Source: Erysipelotrichaceae bacterium
Lineage (GTDB): Bacteria; Bacillota_I; Bacilli_A; Erysipelotrichales; Erysipelotrichaceae
Assembly (NCBI GenBank): GCA_017404205.1
Contig: JAFRCV010000010.1
Span: 1-33,234, forward strand
Direction: 5' to 3'
DNA length: 33,234 bases
In this document: positions 1 through 9,032 of the stretch, in pieces
How positions within the stretch are numbered: the first letter of the stretch is position 1
How the letters are laid out: each line of letters begins with the position of its first letter
The notes under the pieces: model-generated
Told to the model about the DNA's origin: nothing
Databases searched by the model: none
What the model saw: the letters and a program-made list of their open reading frames with translations, nothing else
Made by a program: the position numbers and the translations under genes

Positions 1-1
1 A

Positions 2-1663
2 AATGCTCCAAGTCAAATTGAAGGTTTAAAATATACAGGTTCAGAACAAGTTATAGTTAATGCAGCTACAACAAATTATGGAAAAGTATTATATAGCTTA
101 GATGGCACTAACTATTCTGAAGATCTTCCAAAAGCTACAAATGCTGGCACATATACTGTTTATTACAAAGTAAATGAAGGTGACAACAATAATGCTGTTG
201 CTGCTCAAAGTGTACAAGTTGTAGTAGATAAGGCTAATGGTCCTGATTTAACAAATGTACTTACACCAACATATGAAAGCGAATCTGGTAAATTAGATGG
301 AAAGATTTCAGGTGTTGATGAAACAATGGAATACTCTAATGATGGCGGTAATTCATGGCATAAAGTTTCAAGTGGTGTAAGTGAGTTAACTGGCTTAGAA
401 CATGGAAGTTATTTATTTAGAAAAGTAGGCGATATCAATCATTATCCAAGTGCTGTTGTTACAGTAACTATTGGTATTAAGGATACTCCTTTAGCTCCAC
501 TATCACCTGTTGGCGTAAATGCAATAGGAACAGCTAGTGATGGCAAGATTACTGGTGTAGATAATACTATGGAATATTCTGCTGATGGTGGTAACACATG
601 GACTGCTATTACAGGTGTAGAAATTGAAAATCTTTCTCCTGGCGATTATCTAGTTAGAACTAAAGCTAACAACTTAAGCAATCCTTCATATGCTGCTACT
701 GTAACTGTTGGAATTGATAAAGTTGATCAAGAAGGACCAAAAGCTGAAAATATGCATCTAACATTTGCAAGTTCTAATGATGCGCAAGATGGTAAGGTTG
801 CTGGTGTAGATAACACTATGGAATATTCTGCTGATGGTGGTAACACATGGACTGCTATTGAAGGAGAAACAATTGATAATCTTAAAGTTGGTGATTATTT
901 AATTAGAAAAGCTGAAACAACTTATTTAAAACCTTCAGAAGCAATCAGTGTTACTATGGAAGCAAAAGCAGCTGCTCAATCTCCAAGTGCACTTGGAAAA
1001 ATAGATACAACTGATAGCACAGAAAACGATGGCGTATTATCAGGTCTTAATGATAGTATGGAATATTCTATTGATGGTGGTAACACATGGACAAGAGTTC
1101 CAACAGGAACAACTAAACTTGAAAACCTACCAGTAGGCACAGTATTAGTAAGATATGCTGAAACAGATACAACATTGCCAAGTGCTCCTGTAGCAGTTGA
1201 AATCAAAGCCGGTTTAGTTGTATATTCTGCTTATTCTGGTGCTGGTCAAGATTGGACAAGAGGATCTAAATTAAATGGCAGATTTGTCTTCAAACGTAAT
1301 GTAAATGACCACAAGACATTTGATGCATTTGCTGGATTAGTAATTGATGGAAAAGATGTTGATTCAAATAATTATGAATTAAGTTCTGGTTCTGTAATTG
1401 TTGCGTTAAAACCAGCGTTCTTAAATAGATTATCTGTTGGAACACATACATTAACCGCTAAATTTAATGATGGTGATGATGTAACAATCAGCTTCAATAT
1501 TAAAGATAGATCATACACTGTTCCAAATACTAGTGTTGATAATCCAAATGCTGTAAATAATTTTGGTCTATTGGCTTTGGAAATTATGTTAGGATTATCA
1601 ATTATAACTTTGACAAGTGTATTAATCTTAAAAAGAAGACAAAATAAAGAATCTACTAAATAG
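2..1663 (+). CDS. Repetitive cell-surface protein, 3' part (5' end outside window)
   Basis: The reading frame is open from the first bases of the window, so the start lies upstream; 553 residues are visible. The first 80 or so residues form an Ig-like segment ending in a typical strand motif (VQVVVDKA). Four units of about 80 residues follow, each with a core like MEYSADGGNTWTAI. That core matches the Asp-box pattern S-x-D-x-G-x-T-W and probably sits in small beta-sandwich domains. A different domain of about 100 residues then leads to a C-terminal hydrophobic helix (about 24 residues, GLLALEIMLGLSIITLTSVL) followed by KRRQNKESTK, a stop-transfer tail. No LPxTG motif precedes the helix, so it looks membrane-anchored rather than sortase-linked, unless the motif is degenerate. 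The role, adhesion or glycan binding, is inference only. Confidence 0.85.
   Translation, partial: NAPSQIEGLKYTGSEQVIVNAATTNYGKVLYSLDGTNYSEDLPKATNAGTYTVYYKVNEGDNNNAVAAQSVQVVVDKANGPDLTNVLTPTYESESGKLDGKISGVDETMEYSNDGGNSWHKVSSGVSELTGLEHGSYLFRKVGDINHYPSAVVTVTIGIKDTPLAPLSPVGVNAIGTASDGKITGVDNTMEYSADGGNTWTAITGVEIENLSPGDYLVRTKANNLSNPSYAATVTVGIDKVDQEGPKAENMHLTFASSNDAQDGKVAGVDNTMEYSADGGNTWTAIEGETIDNLKVGDYLIRKAETTYLKPSEAISVTMEAKAAAQSPSALGKIDTTDSTENDGVLSGLNDSMEYSIDGGNTWTRVPTGTTKLENLPVGTVLVRYAETDTTLPSAPVAVEIKAGLVVYSAYSGAGQDWTRGSKLNGRFVFKRNVNDHKTFDAFAGLVIDGKDVDSNNYELSSGSVIVALKPAFLNRLSVGTHTLTAKFNDGDDVTISFNIKDRSYTVPNTSVDNPNAVNNFGLLALEIMLGLSIITLTSVLILKRRQNKESTK
299..1210 (+). repeat. Four tandem coding repeats with Asp-box-like cores
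   Basis: Units begin at 299, 542, 791 and 1031, giving periods of 243, 249 and 240 bases. Each starts with a G-K-I/V-x-G-V-D-like stretch. Units 2 and 3 share a 45-base identical segment (566-610 and 815-859), which suggests recent duplication or gene conversion; unit 1 and unit 4 are more diverged. Confidence 0.85.
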
Positions 1664-1677
1664 ATTTAAAGAAAAAT

Positions 1678-1711
1678 AAAATCCCTAAATCATTTGATTT
1701 AGGGATTTTTT
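1678..1711. terminator. Bidirectional intrinsic terminator
   Basis: A perfect 14-bp stem (1678-1691 with 1696-1709) has a 4-base loop and is flanked by T-runs on the plus strand and A-runs that serve the minus strand. It lies between the convergent stop codons of the surface protein and the flavodiiron gene, so it can end both transcripts. Confidence 0.9.
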
Positions 1712-1732
1712 ATTATGGCTTATTAATATTAA

Positions 1733-3064
1733 TTATTTTATTTCTTCAAAGTCATCAGCGCCATGTTTACATAGTGGACAAATAAAGTCTTCTGGAAGTT
1801 CATTTCCTTCATAAACATATCCACATATTTTGCAGACATATTTTTTCTTAATATCTGTATCATTATTTAAACTATCTTCATTTACTGACAAGCTATCTTT
1901 TTCAATTTGACAATTAGATATTTTTTCAGCTAATTCTTCTATTTTATTCTCTGATTCAATATTTAATGCTGATTTGATAGTGACAATAGGCTCTAAAAAG
2001 AAAATGTTCTTTGATTTTTCAAACATTTCTTTAATTGTCTTGGCAGCCATTGGTGCCCATGATCCGTTTTCAATGATGCCAATATATTTATTTTGAAAAT
2101 TTCTTTCTATTAGATGATTGATAAACTCTTTCATAAATGGATATATATCAGCATTATATGTTGTTGTTGCAAGAATTATTTTTGAATAGGCGAACGCATC
2201 GCTAACAGCCTTAGACATGTCACATCTAGCTAAATCATATGTTTTAATATCTGAAATATTACTTTCTTTTAATTTATTCACTAATAAATCAATTCCCTTT
2301 TTGGTGTGTCCATAAACTGATGTGTAACAAATAACTATTCCATCTTTTTCAGCTTCATAGCTTGACCAAATATTGTATAAATTAATGTAATATGCAAGGT
2401 TGTCTTTTAATAATGGTCCATGAAGTGGAAGAATCATATTTATTTCAAGTCCGCTTACTTTTTTTAATAAGTTTTGTACTTGTGTTCCATATTTTCCAAC
2501 TATGCCAATATAATATCTTCTTGCTTCTTCTAGCCAATCTTCATTAATATCTAATGCGCCAAATTTGCCAAATGCATCAGCAGAAAAAAATAATTTATCC
2601 GTTTCATCATAAGTCATCATAACTTCTGGCCAATGAACCATAGGTGCTGAAACAAATTTTAGTTTGTGTTTTCCCAAATCTAATTGATCACCATTAGCAA
2701 TTCTAATCTGTCTTTCCACAAAATCGTTTCCAAAAAAATTCTTCATCATCATAAAAGCTTTATCACTTGCGACAATGAATGCATCCTTATAAATAGATAT
2801 AAAATTAGCGATGTTTGCGCTATGGTCTGGTTCCATGTGTTGAACAATCAAAAAGTCTGGTTGTCTATCTCCAAGTGCCTTTTGAATGTTATCTAGCCAT
2901 TCATCAGTGAAATTTTTATCTACAGTGTCTAATACTGCGATTCTTTCATCAATTATTACATAAGAATTGTACGCCATGCCCTTAGGGACTTTATATTGTC
3001 CTTCAAATAAATCAATTTTATGGTCATTAACGCCTACATATTTAATATCATCTAAAATCTCCAT
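1733..3064 (-). CDS. Flavodiiron protein with C-terminal rubredoxin (flavorubredoxin type)
   Basis: This is a 443-residue soluble enzyme expected to reduce O2 to water and/or NO to N2O, protecting an anaerobe. The N-terminal metallo-beta-lactamase domain (about 1-240) carries the di-iron ligands H76-x-E78-x-D80-H81, H144, D163 and H215. A flavodoxin FMN domain starts near residue 243 (YTSVYGHT phosphate loop). A linker leads to a complete rubredoxin at 409-443 with C411-x2-C414 and C429-x2-C432. The fused rubredoxin puts it in the class B flavodiiron group; NorV is the best-known member. All iron ligands are present, so it should be active. The start has a good AGGAGG on the minus strand (3071-3077). 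It is divergent from the next gene with 68 bases between. Whether O2 or NO is preferred cannot be read from sequence. Confidence 0.95.
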   Translation of the reverse strand: MEILDDIKYVGVNDHKIDLFEGQYKVPKGMAYNSYVIIDERIAVLDTVDKNFTDEWLDNIQKALGDRQPDFLIVQHMEPDHSANIANFISIYKDAFIVASDKAFMMMKNFFGNDFVERQIRIANGDQLDLGKHKLKFVSAPMVHWPEVMMTYDETDKLFFSADAFGKFGALDINEDWLEEARRYYIGIVGKYGTQVQNLLKKVSGLEINMILPLHGPLLKDNLAYYINLYNIWSSYEAEKDGIVICYTSVYGHTKKGIDLLVNKLKESNISDIKTYDLARCDMSKAVSDAFAYSKIILATTTYNADIYPFMKEFINHLIERNFQNKYIGIIENGSWAPMAAKTIKEMFEKSKNIFFLEPIVTIKSALNIESENKIEELAEKISNCQIEKDSLSVNEDSLNNDTDIKKKYVCKICGYVYEGNELPEDFICPLCKHGADDFEEIK

Positions 3065-3132
3065 TTCAAATCCTCCTACATTATTATAATTGAATATTAT
3101 CTAATAGATGTGCTTTATGATAGAATTTTCTT

Positions 3133-3756
3133 ATGAATTATTATGATGATATCTTAAACAAAATTAATGAACTTATCAAAAATAATGATATTAATAAAGC
3201 ATTATCTATAGTTGAAGAAGAATTAAGAGCACCATATCTTCCAAAAGATTTTAATGAAAAGCTTTTATCTATTTATGACAACTTTCATAAAAACAATCCA
3301 TTTATCATGAATGATGAGATGATTGAAGATTTCTTATACTCTACTAATGAAAAACAATTAATCGCAGTTGATCAATTAAATAAAAAGAATTTAAGAGAGT
3401 ATATTGACCTTTGTAATGAATATCTAACTTCAAAAGGTTTTATTAACGCTAAAGTATTGTTAGTAGACTCTTTGATAAGACAAGAAATAGGTGAAGAAAT
3501 AAAAATGGATAAGGATGGCTTATTATTTGAATTTATTCCAAAATATCAATTGCCTATTGAAGAATCTGATGGCTATTTAAGTGGCAAAAAGCATTTAAAT
3601 GATTATTATTTAAAAGAACCTAGTAAGGCAAAGATAGCCCTAGATTTGCTATATAAGGAAATGATTATGAATTTGCCTATCAACATGAATGAAGAAGAAG
3701 GGATAGAGATCGCTATCAAGATTATTGATTATATTAATTGCGCTTTTAACAAATAG
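3133..3756 (+). CDS. DUF3196-like protein, function unknown
   Basis: A 207-residue acidic soluble protein without signal peptide or membrane segment. The N-terminus (YYDDILNKINELI... ALSIVEEELRAPYLP) is a helical, TPR-like repeat pattern that I recognise as the DUF3196 family of Bacillota and Mollicutes; this assignment is from memory of the family pattern and is moderately sure. No Shine-Dalgarno sequence precedes the ATG. A TATGAT hexamer at 3116-3121 would place transcription start at about the start codon, so the mRNA may be leaderless. No function is known to me. Confidence 0.8.
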   Translation: MNYYDDILNKINELIKNNDINKALSIVEEELRAPYLPKDFNEKLLSIYDNFHKNNPFIMNDEMIEDFLYSTNEKQLIAVDQLNKKNLREYIDLCNEYLTSKGFINAKVLLVDSLIRQEIGEEIKMDKDGLLFEFIPKYQLPIEESDGYLSGKKHLNDYYLKEPSKAKIALDLLYKEMIMNLPINMNEEEGIEIAIKIIDYINCAFNK

Positions 3757-3858
3757 CAATTTATTGAATTCTACAACATATTTTTCCTAAAAAATTTAAG
3801 CATTAATATTTGATTTATAAATATTTGAGGATATTTAAAACAATTTAATAATAATAAA

Positions 3859-3908
3859 ATAGAGTAATTTACCAACAACTATATGTATTAAGTTACTCTA
3901 TGGTTTTT
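3859..3908 (+). terminator. Probable intrinsic terminator after the DUF3196-like gene
   Basis: A 9-bp perfect stem (3859-3867 with 3893-3901) with a long loop of about 25 bases is followed by GGTTTTTAT. The long loop makes it weaker than the other terminators here. It ends just before a possible upstream ATG at 3911, which argues against that ATG being the start of the next gene. Confidence 0.5.
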
Positions 3909-3976
3909 ATATGGTAATTTATTTTATTATTGATTTGCTTATAAAGAATATTTATTTAATTGAAGAAGTAATAATA

Positions 3977-4744
3977 ATGATCGCAAATGATGAAACAGTG
4001 TTACTGATATATTTATCTATCCTGATGTTTATTTTGGGAGGTCTTTTTGGCGGTTTTATTGATTGTGTATCTTGTGATATGATTGCAAGCTTAGATGACA
4101 ATCATGAAAGGAATTGTTTTGATATTTGTGTTCACGAATTAGGCTTTAAAAGCTTTTTTAATAATATTCTAAAAGTAAAATGTTGTCATTGTCCTAATAA
4201 ACACAAGATACAACATTTATTAGTTGAAATTATCACTGCAACTTTGTTTGTCTTGATTTTTTTAAAGACTAGAATAATTGATTTGACATTTTTGGAAAGA
4301 ATTATCTTAGTGGGCATTTTGATTGGCTTATCTTTAGTGGATATTAATTGTTACATTATTCCAAATGAATATATTATTGTTGGTGTAATTAATTGGCTTA
4401 TTTTTTCATTAATTAGAATGGATTGGCATTTAATGCTTGAAGGAATACTAAGTAGTTTCATCATAAGCCTATCAATTTATTTATTATCAATAATTATGAA
4501 GAATATAACAAAAGAAGAAAGCATAGGGGGTGGCGATATAAAACTGCTATTTTTAATATGCTTATATTTTGATTTATTATCTTCATTATTTATTGTTTTC
4601 TTATCTTCTATAATAGGTATATTTTTTATCATAATACTTAAAACTAAAAAGATAGCCTTTGGACCAGCGATATCTCTAGCTTATTTATTATTCTACCTTG
4701 GAGGACATTTAATTGACTTTAAGTGCTTATTTGAAGCTTTATAA
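3977..4744 (+). CDS. Prepilin peptidase, A24 family (type IV leader peptidase)
   Basis: An integral membrane aspartic protease that cleaves, and in some family members N-methylates, type IV pilin-like or competence pseudopilin precursors. The two catalytic aspartates are visible: D122 in GLSLVDINCYIIPNE and D187 in the GGGDIKLL motif. Multiple hydrophobic helices span most of the 255 residues. The N-terminal cytoplasmic loop has a cysteine arrangement C-x3-C (NCFDIC) and C-x-x-C (KCCHC), resembling the family's zinc site but with altered spacing. I chose ATG 3977 because GAAGAAG lies 8 bases upstream; the frame also opens at ATG 3911, but that has no ribosome binding site and abuts a terminator. 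No pilin or com gene is adjacent, so its substrates lie elsewhere. Confidence 0.85.
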   Translation: MIANDETVLLIYLSILMFILGGLFGGFIDCVSCDMIASLDDNHERNCFDICVHELGFKSFFNNILKVKCCHCPNKHKIQHLLVEIITATLFVLIFLKTRIIDLTFLERIILVGILIGLSLVDINCYIIPNEYIIVGVINWLIFSLIRMDWHLMLEGILSSFIISLSIYLLSIIMKNITKEESIGGGDIKLLFLICLYFDLLSSLFIVFLSSIIGIFFIIILKTKKIAFGPAISLAYLLFYLGGHLIDFKCLFEAL

Positions 4745-4817
4745 TTAATTTTTAAAGGTTCTGACTTTATATTAACACTTATTTAGCAAGCCTTTTATAG
4801 TATTATTTTGTGGTTTT

Positions 4818-4826
4818 TGATATAAT
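4818..4826 (+). promoter_or_regulatory. Extended -10 promoter for tig
   Basis: TGATATAAT matches an extended -10 (TGnTATAAT). No good -35 is found at the proper distance, which is tolerable for extended -10 promoters. An excellent ribosome binding site AAGGAGGA (4845-4852) follows before the tig ATG. Confidence 0.6.
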
Positions 4827-4855
4827 AACTAAGCGTTTATTTTCAAGGAGGACTT

Positions 4856-6121
4856 ATGTCAGAGTATAAAAAAATTGAAGATGGTAAAGCTAGTATTACT
4901 GTCGAAATAGCTGGTGAAAAATGGGAAGAAGCAAAAAATAAAGCTTTTAACAAATTATCTAAAAATCTACAAATCAAAGGCTTTAGAAAAGGACAAGTAC
5001 CTACAACTTTAGCTAAAAAATATATTAGTGAAGGCGAAATCAATTTAGAAGCTGCAAATAGTTTAACTAATTCTACATTTGAAGAAGTATTAAAAGAACA
5101 TGATGTTGAACTAATTGATCGTGCAAATTTAGATTTTAAAGAGTTAAATAATGATAAAGTAGTAATGGAATTTAATTGTCCAATTAAACCTGATGTTAAA
5201 TTAGGTGACTACAAGAGCTTAAAATATGAAGAACCTGATGTATCTGTAAGTGATGAAGAATTAGATGAAGAAATCAATCGCGTTCTTGAAAGAAAAGCCG
5301 ATTTAGAATTAAAAGAAGAAGGAAGTGTTGAATCTGGCGATACAGCCGTAATTGATTTTGAAGGCTTTAAAGATGGTGTTGCTTTTGAAGGTGGCAAAGG
5401 TGAAAATTATGATTTAGTCATTGGTTCTAATTCATTTATTCCAGGCTTTGAAGATCAATTGATTGGTATGAAAGCTGAAGAAGAAAAAGAAATCAATGTT
5501 ACATTCCCTGAAAACTATCACGTTGATGATTTAAAGGGTGCACCAGTTGTCTTCAAAGTTAAAGTTCATGAAATCAAAAGAAAAGTGTTACCAACTCTTG
5601 ATGATGAATTTGTTAAAGATTTAAAGATTGACAATGTAAATACTGTTGACGAATATAAGAATTATTTAAAAGAGCAAAAACTAAATGCTAAAAAGTCTGA
5701 AGCGGAAAATACAGCAACTGAAGCTCTATTAGATAATTTATCAGAAATGTGTGAAGTTAATATTCCACAAGTAATGATTGATACAGAAGTTGACAACATG
5801 TTCCAAGAACAAGCACAAAGACTAATGTATCAAGGAATTTCAATGGAACAATATCAAAAAATCATTGGTCAAAACAATGAAGAAATGAAAAAGGTATTAG
5901 AACCTATGGCTTCAAGAAGAGTTAAAACTTCTTTATGTTTAGAAGCTGTTGGAAAAGCTGAAAATGTTGAAATTAGTGATGAAGATATTGAAAAACATTA
6001 TGACGAATTAGCTGATATGTATAAGATGGACAAAGAAGAAGTTAAAAAATATGTAACAGTTAAAAATGTCAAAGATGATTTAAAAATCACTAAGACAATT
6101 GAAATTCTTAAAAATAAATAA
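4856..6121 (+). CDS. tig: Trigger factor, ribosome-associated chaperone and prolyl isomerase
   Basis: 421 residues, the usual length. The N-terminal ribosome-binding domain carries the signature G42-F43-R44-K45-G-x-x-P that docks at the exit tunnel. An FKBP-type PPIase domain spans about 160-245 (SGDTAVIDFEGFKDG to the FKVKVHEIKRK strand), followed by the long helical C-terminal chaperone domain. It holds nascent chains as they leave the ribosome. It lies upstream of lon with 41 bases and a small hairpin between, so chaperone and protease probably share at least part of a transcript. Confidence 0.97.
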   Translation: MSEYKKIEDGKASITVEIAGEKWEEAKNKAFNKLSKNLQIKGFRKGQVPTTLAKKYISEGEINLEAANSLTNSTFEEVLKEHDVELIDRANLDFKELNNDKVVMEFNCPIKPDVKLGDYKSLKYEEPDVSVSDEELDEEINRVLERKADLELKEEGSVESGDTAVIDFEGFKDGVAFEGGKGENYDLVIGSNSFIPGFEDQLIGMKAEEEKEINVTFPENYHVDDLKGAPVVFKVKVHEIKRKVLPTLDDEFVKDLKIDNVNTVDEYKNYLKEQKLNAKKSEAENTATEALLDNLSEMCEVNIPQVMIDTEVDNMFQEQAQRLMYQGISMEQYQKIIGQNNEEMKKVLEPMASRRVKTSLCLEAVGKAENVEISDEDIEKHYDELADMYKMDKEEVKKYVTVKNVKDDLKITKTIEILKNK

Positions 6122-6122
6122 T

Positions 6123-6142
6123 AAAGGCGCTTCGCGTCTTTT
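6123..6142 (+). terminator. Small hairpin between tig and lon, possibly a leaky terminator
   Basis: An 8-bp stem with one G-T pair (6123-6130 with 6134-6141) and a 3-base loop is followed by only a short T-rich stretch. It may reduce read-through from tig into lon or stabilise the upstream message. Confidence 0.5.
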
Positions 6143-6162
6143 AATATAGAAGGAGGAAATTT

Positions 6163-8466
6163 ATGGAATTTATTGATTATCCTTTATTATGCACAAGAGG
6201 TGCAATTGTCTTTCCCCTTCAAGAAATAGCTATTGAAGTAGGAAGAGATGATAGTGTTAGAGCCGTTAATTATGCACTTGAGAATGTCTTAGATATGGTT
6301 CTTGTATCACAAATAGACTTAAGTATTGATTCACCAAAAGCGGAAGATTTATATACATATGGTACATTATGCCGTATTAAATCAAGTAGAAATCGTGGTG
6401 ATCATCTTAAAGTTGTTTTTGCTGGTGTTTCAAGAGTAAGAATCAATAATCATTATGTCAAAGACAATGTAAAACATGTAAGTGTTGAAGTTTTAAATGA
6501 AGATATAAGTGATGAACTATCAATCAAGGTTATTTGTAAGAAAGCTTTAACAGAATTTAATGTTGTTGCTCAAAAATATGGACGACCAGGTTTTCCAATT
6601 GGTGGTGTTGTTGAATTTGATGCTCAATTAGCGTCTTCACTTGTTGATACTTTTGCTCAAGTCTATATTCAAAATATTGAAGAGAAACAAAAATATCTTG
6701 AAGAATTATCTGTTAAGAATCGTTTAGAGATGATGCTTGAATATATCTCTAAGGAAAAACAAATGGATGCTATCGAAAGAGAAATAAATGAAAAAGTAAA
6801 AGAGAAAATTGAAGAAGGTCAAAAAGATTACTATTTAAGAGAAAAATTAAGAGCTATAAAAGAAGAATTAGGCGATAGCAGTGGTGGCAGTGATATCGAT
6901 GATCTAAAAGAAAAATTAGAAAATAATCCTTATCCAGAAAATGTTAAAGCTAAAGCTAGAGAAGAATTCAAACATTATGAAATGTTACCACCTTCAAGTG
7001 GAGAAACAGGTGTTATTAGATCATATCTTGAATGGCTTTTAAATGTGCCTTGGTGGCAAAAATCAAAAGACAATGATGATTTAAATCTTGTCCAAAAAAT
7101 ATTAGATGAAGATCATTATGGACTTGAAAAGGTAAAAGAAAGAATTCTTGAATATTTAGCTGTTAAGCAAATGACAAATTCTTTAAAATCACCAATTATT
7201 TGTCTTGTTGGTCCTCCAGGCGTAGGTAAAACTTCACTGGCAAAATCAGTAGCTAGAGCACTTGATAGAAAATTTGTGAAGATTTCTTTAGGTGGCGTAA
7301 AAGATGAAGCAGAAATTCGTGGACACAGAAGAACTTATCTTGGTTCATTACCTGGAAGAATCATTCAAGGAATGAAAAAAGCTGCTACATTAAATCCTGT
7401 CTTCTTAATTGATGAAATAGATAAAATGGGCGCTGATTATAAAGGCGATCCAAGCAGTGCGATGCTTGAAGTATTAGATCCTGAACAAAATAATCAGTTC
7501 TCAGATCATTACTTAGAAGAACCATATGATTTAAGTGATGTTTTATTCATCGCAACAGCTAACTATATGGAGAATATTCCAGCTGCATTAATTGATCGTT
7601 TAGAGATTATTAATTTAAGTTCATATACTGAAGTTGAAAAATTAATGATTGCGAAAAATCATTTAATTAAGAAACAAAGAGAAATCAATGGCTTAAATGA
7701 AAAACAAATATCAATTGATGATGATATTATTTATTATTTAATAAGACATTACACAAGAGAAGCTGGTGTACGTCAACTTGAAAGAATAATTGGCGCTTTA
7801 TGTAGAAAGAGTGTTCTTGAAGTATTAAAGAATAATAAACGTTCTATTAAGATTACTAAGCCTATAGTTAAAAAGTGGCTTGGCAATGAAAAATTTGATT
7901 ATGGTCAAAAAGAAAAGACTAATCAAATTGGCGTTGTTACAGGGCTTGCCTATACGCAATTTGGTGGTGATATTTTACCAGTTGAAGTTAATTATTTTGA
8001 AGGTAAGGGTAAGCTTATTGTCACTGGCCAACTTGGCGATGTTATGAAGGAATCAACAGAAATCGCATTAGACTATATAAAGGCAAATGCTAAGAAATAT
8101 GGTATTGCGATCAAATTCTTTGAAGAGCATGATATTCATATTCATGTTCCTGAAGGCGCCGTTCCAAAAGATGGTCCTTCTGCTGGGGTTACTTTGACAA
8201 CAGCAATTGTTTCGGCAATTACAAAAACACCTGTAAACTCAAATATTGCAATGACGGGTGAAGTAACTTTAAGAGGTAATGTTTTACCAATCGGTGGCTT
8301 AAAAGAAAAGTCTTTAGCTGCTCATCGTTCAGGAATTAAAAAGATTATAATTCCAAAAGGAAATGTTAAAGATTTAGATGAACTACCTAGTGTTGTTAAG
8401 GAATCAATTGAATTTGTTCCTTGTGACAAAGTAGATAATGTTATTAAAGAGGCTTTTGTTAAATAA
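6163..8466 (+). CDS. lon: ATP-dependent protease La (Lon)
   Basis: 767 residues. The order is N-terminal substrate-binding LAN domain (about 1-190), a coiled-coil region, the AAA+ module with Walker A GPPGVGKT (350-357, K356) and Walker B VFLIDEID (413-420), and a C-terminal S16 protease domain. The catalytic Ser-Lys dyad is S673 in PKDGPSAG and K716 in GGLKEKSLAAH; the 43-residue spacing equals that of E. coli Lon. It degrades misfolded and regulatory proteins in the cytosol. The strong AGGAGG (6151-6156) fixes the start. It overlaps ysxC by one base (TAATG), so the two are translationally coupled. No CIRCE-like or other heat-shock operator was seen upstream. Confidence 0.98.
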   Translation: MEFIDYPLLCTRGAIVFPLQEIAIEVGRDDSVRAVNYALENVLDMVLVSQIDLSIDSPKAEDLYTYGTLCRIKSSRNRGDHLKVVFAGVSRVRINNHYVKDNVKHVSVEVLNEDISDELSIKVICKKALTEFNVVAQKYGRPGFPIGGVVEFDAQLASSLVDTFAQVYIQNIEEKQKYLEELSVKNRLEMMLEYISKEKQMDAIEREINEKVKEKIEEGQKDYYLREKLRAIKEELGDSSGGSDIDDLKEKLENNPYPENVKAKAREEFKHYEMLPPSSGETGVIRSYLEWLLNVPWWQKSKDNDDLNLVQKILDEDHYGLEKVKERILEYLAVKQMTNSLKSPIICLVGPPGVGKTSLAKSVARALDRKFVKISLGGVKDEAEIRGHRRTYLGSLPGRIIQGMKKAATLNPVFLIDEIDKMGADYKGDPSSAMLEVLDPEQNNQFSDHYLEEPYDLSDVLFIATANYMENIPAALIDRLEIINLSSYTEVEKLMIAKNHLIKKQREINGLNEKQISIDDDIIYYLIRHYTREAGVRQLERIIGALCRKSVLEVLKNNKRSIKITKPIVKKWLGNEKFDYGQKEKTNQIGVVTGLAYTQFGGDILPVEVNYFEGKGKLIVTGQLGDVMKESTEIALDYIKANAKKYGIAIKFFEEHDIHIHVPEGAVPKDGPSAGVTLTTAIVSAITKTPVNSNIAMTGEVTLRGNVLPIGGLKEKSLAAHRSGIKKIIIPKGNVKDLDELPSVVKESIEFVPCDKVDNVIKEAFVK

Positions 8467-9032
8467 TGATTAAATTTATTACTTCAGCAAATAATTTAAA
8501 CAGTTATCCTGATAGTGAAAAGGAAGTTGTTTTTGTGGGTCGAAGTAATGTTGGCAAATCTTCTTTAATCAATGCTTTATATGGTGAAGTTGCCTATGTA
8601 GGTAAAACGCCAGGCAAAACAAAATTGTTGAATTTCTTTAATTATGATGATATATATACTATTTGTGATGTTCCAGGATATGGCTATGCCAAATTATCAG
8701 ATCGACAAATAATAGAATTTGGCGAAATGATGGAGGAATACTTCACAAATAGAAAAGCTATTAAATTGTGTGTTGTTATTTTAGATATTCGTCGTGTGCC
8801 TAATGATGATGATTTAGATATGATTGAATATCTAAATTACAATCACATTGATAGCTTGTATGTTTTAAATAAGGCTGACAAATTATCAAATAATCAAATC
8901 ACTAATCAAGTTAAACTGATTGGCGAAAAATTAAATACAGATACAAAAGAATTTGTAATATGTAGTTGCCTCAGTGGCAAAAATATCGATAATTTGAAAG
9001 ACCTTATCAAGAAAAAGGTTTATGGTATTTAA
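8466..9032 (+). CDS. ysxC: Ribosome biogenesis GTPase YsxC/EngB
   Basis: 188 residues, typical for the EngB family needed for 50S subunit assembly. G1 is GRSNVGKS (25-32), G2 is the Thr in GKTPGKT (46-52), G3 is DVPG (68-71) and G4 is NKAD (135-138). A G5-like CSCLSGKN lies near the C-terminus. The start codon overlaps the lon stop, so translation is coupled; lon-ysxC is a gene pair also found together in many Bacillota. Its 3' end overlaps the next gene by 11 bases. Confidence 0.97.
   Translation: MIKFITSANNLNSYPDSEKEVVFVGRSNVGKSSLINALYGEVAYVGKTPGKTKLLNFFNYDDIYTICDVPGYGYAKLSDRQIIEFGEMMEEYFTNRKAIKLCVVILDIRRVPNDDDLDMIEYLNYNHIDSLYVLNKADKLSNNQITNQVKLIGEKLNTDTKEFVICSCLSGKNIDNLKDLIKKKVYGI

Noticed and set aside
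976-1206. Antisense ORF within the surface protein gene
   Set aside because: It is a shadow of the repeat-coding frame; no ribosome binding site or known motif. The same applies to other antisense ORFs inside livH, guaB, mraZ and others.
3911-3976. Longer prepilin peptidase starting at ATG 3911
   Set aside because: No ribosome binding site, and it directly abuts a terminator-like hairpin; ATG 3977 has GAAGAAG at proper spacing.
4756-4797. Weak inverted repeat after the prepilin peptidase as terminator
   Set aside because: Only about seven pairs with a bulge and a long loop; not convincing.
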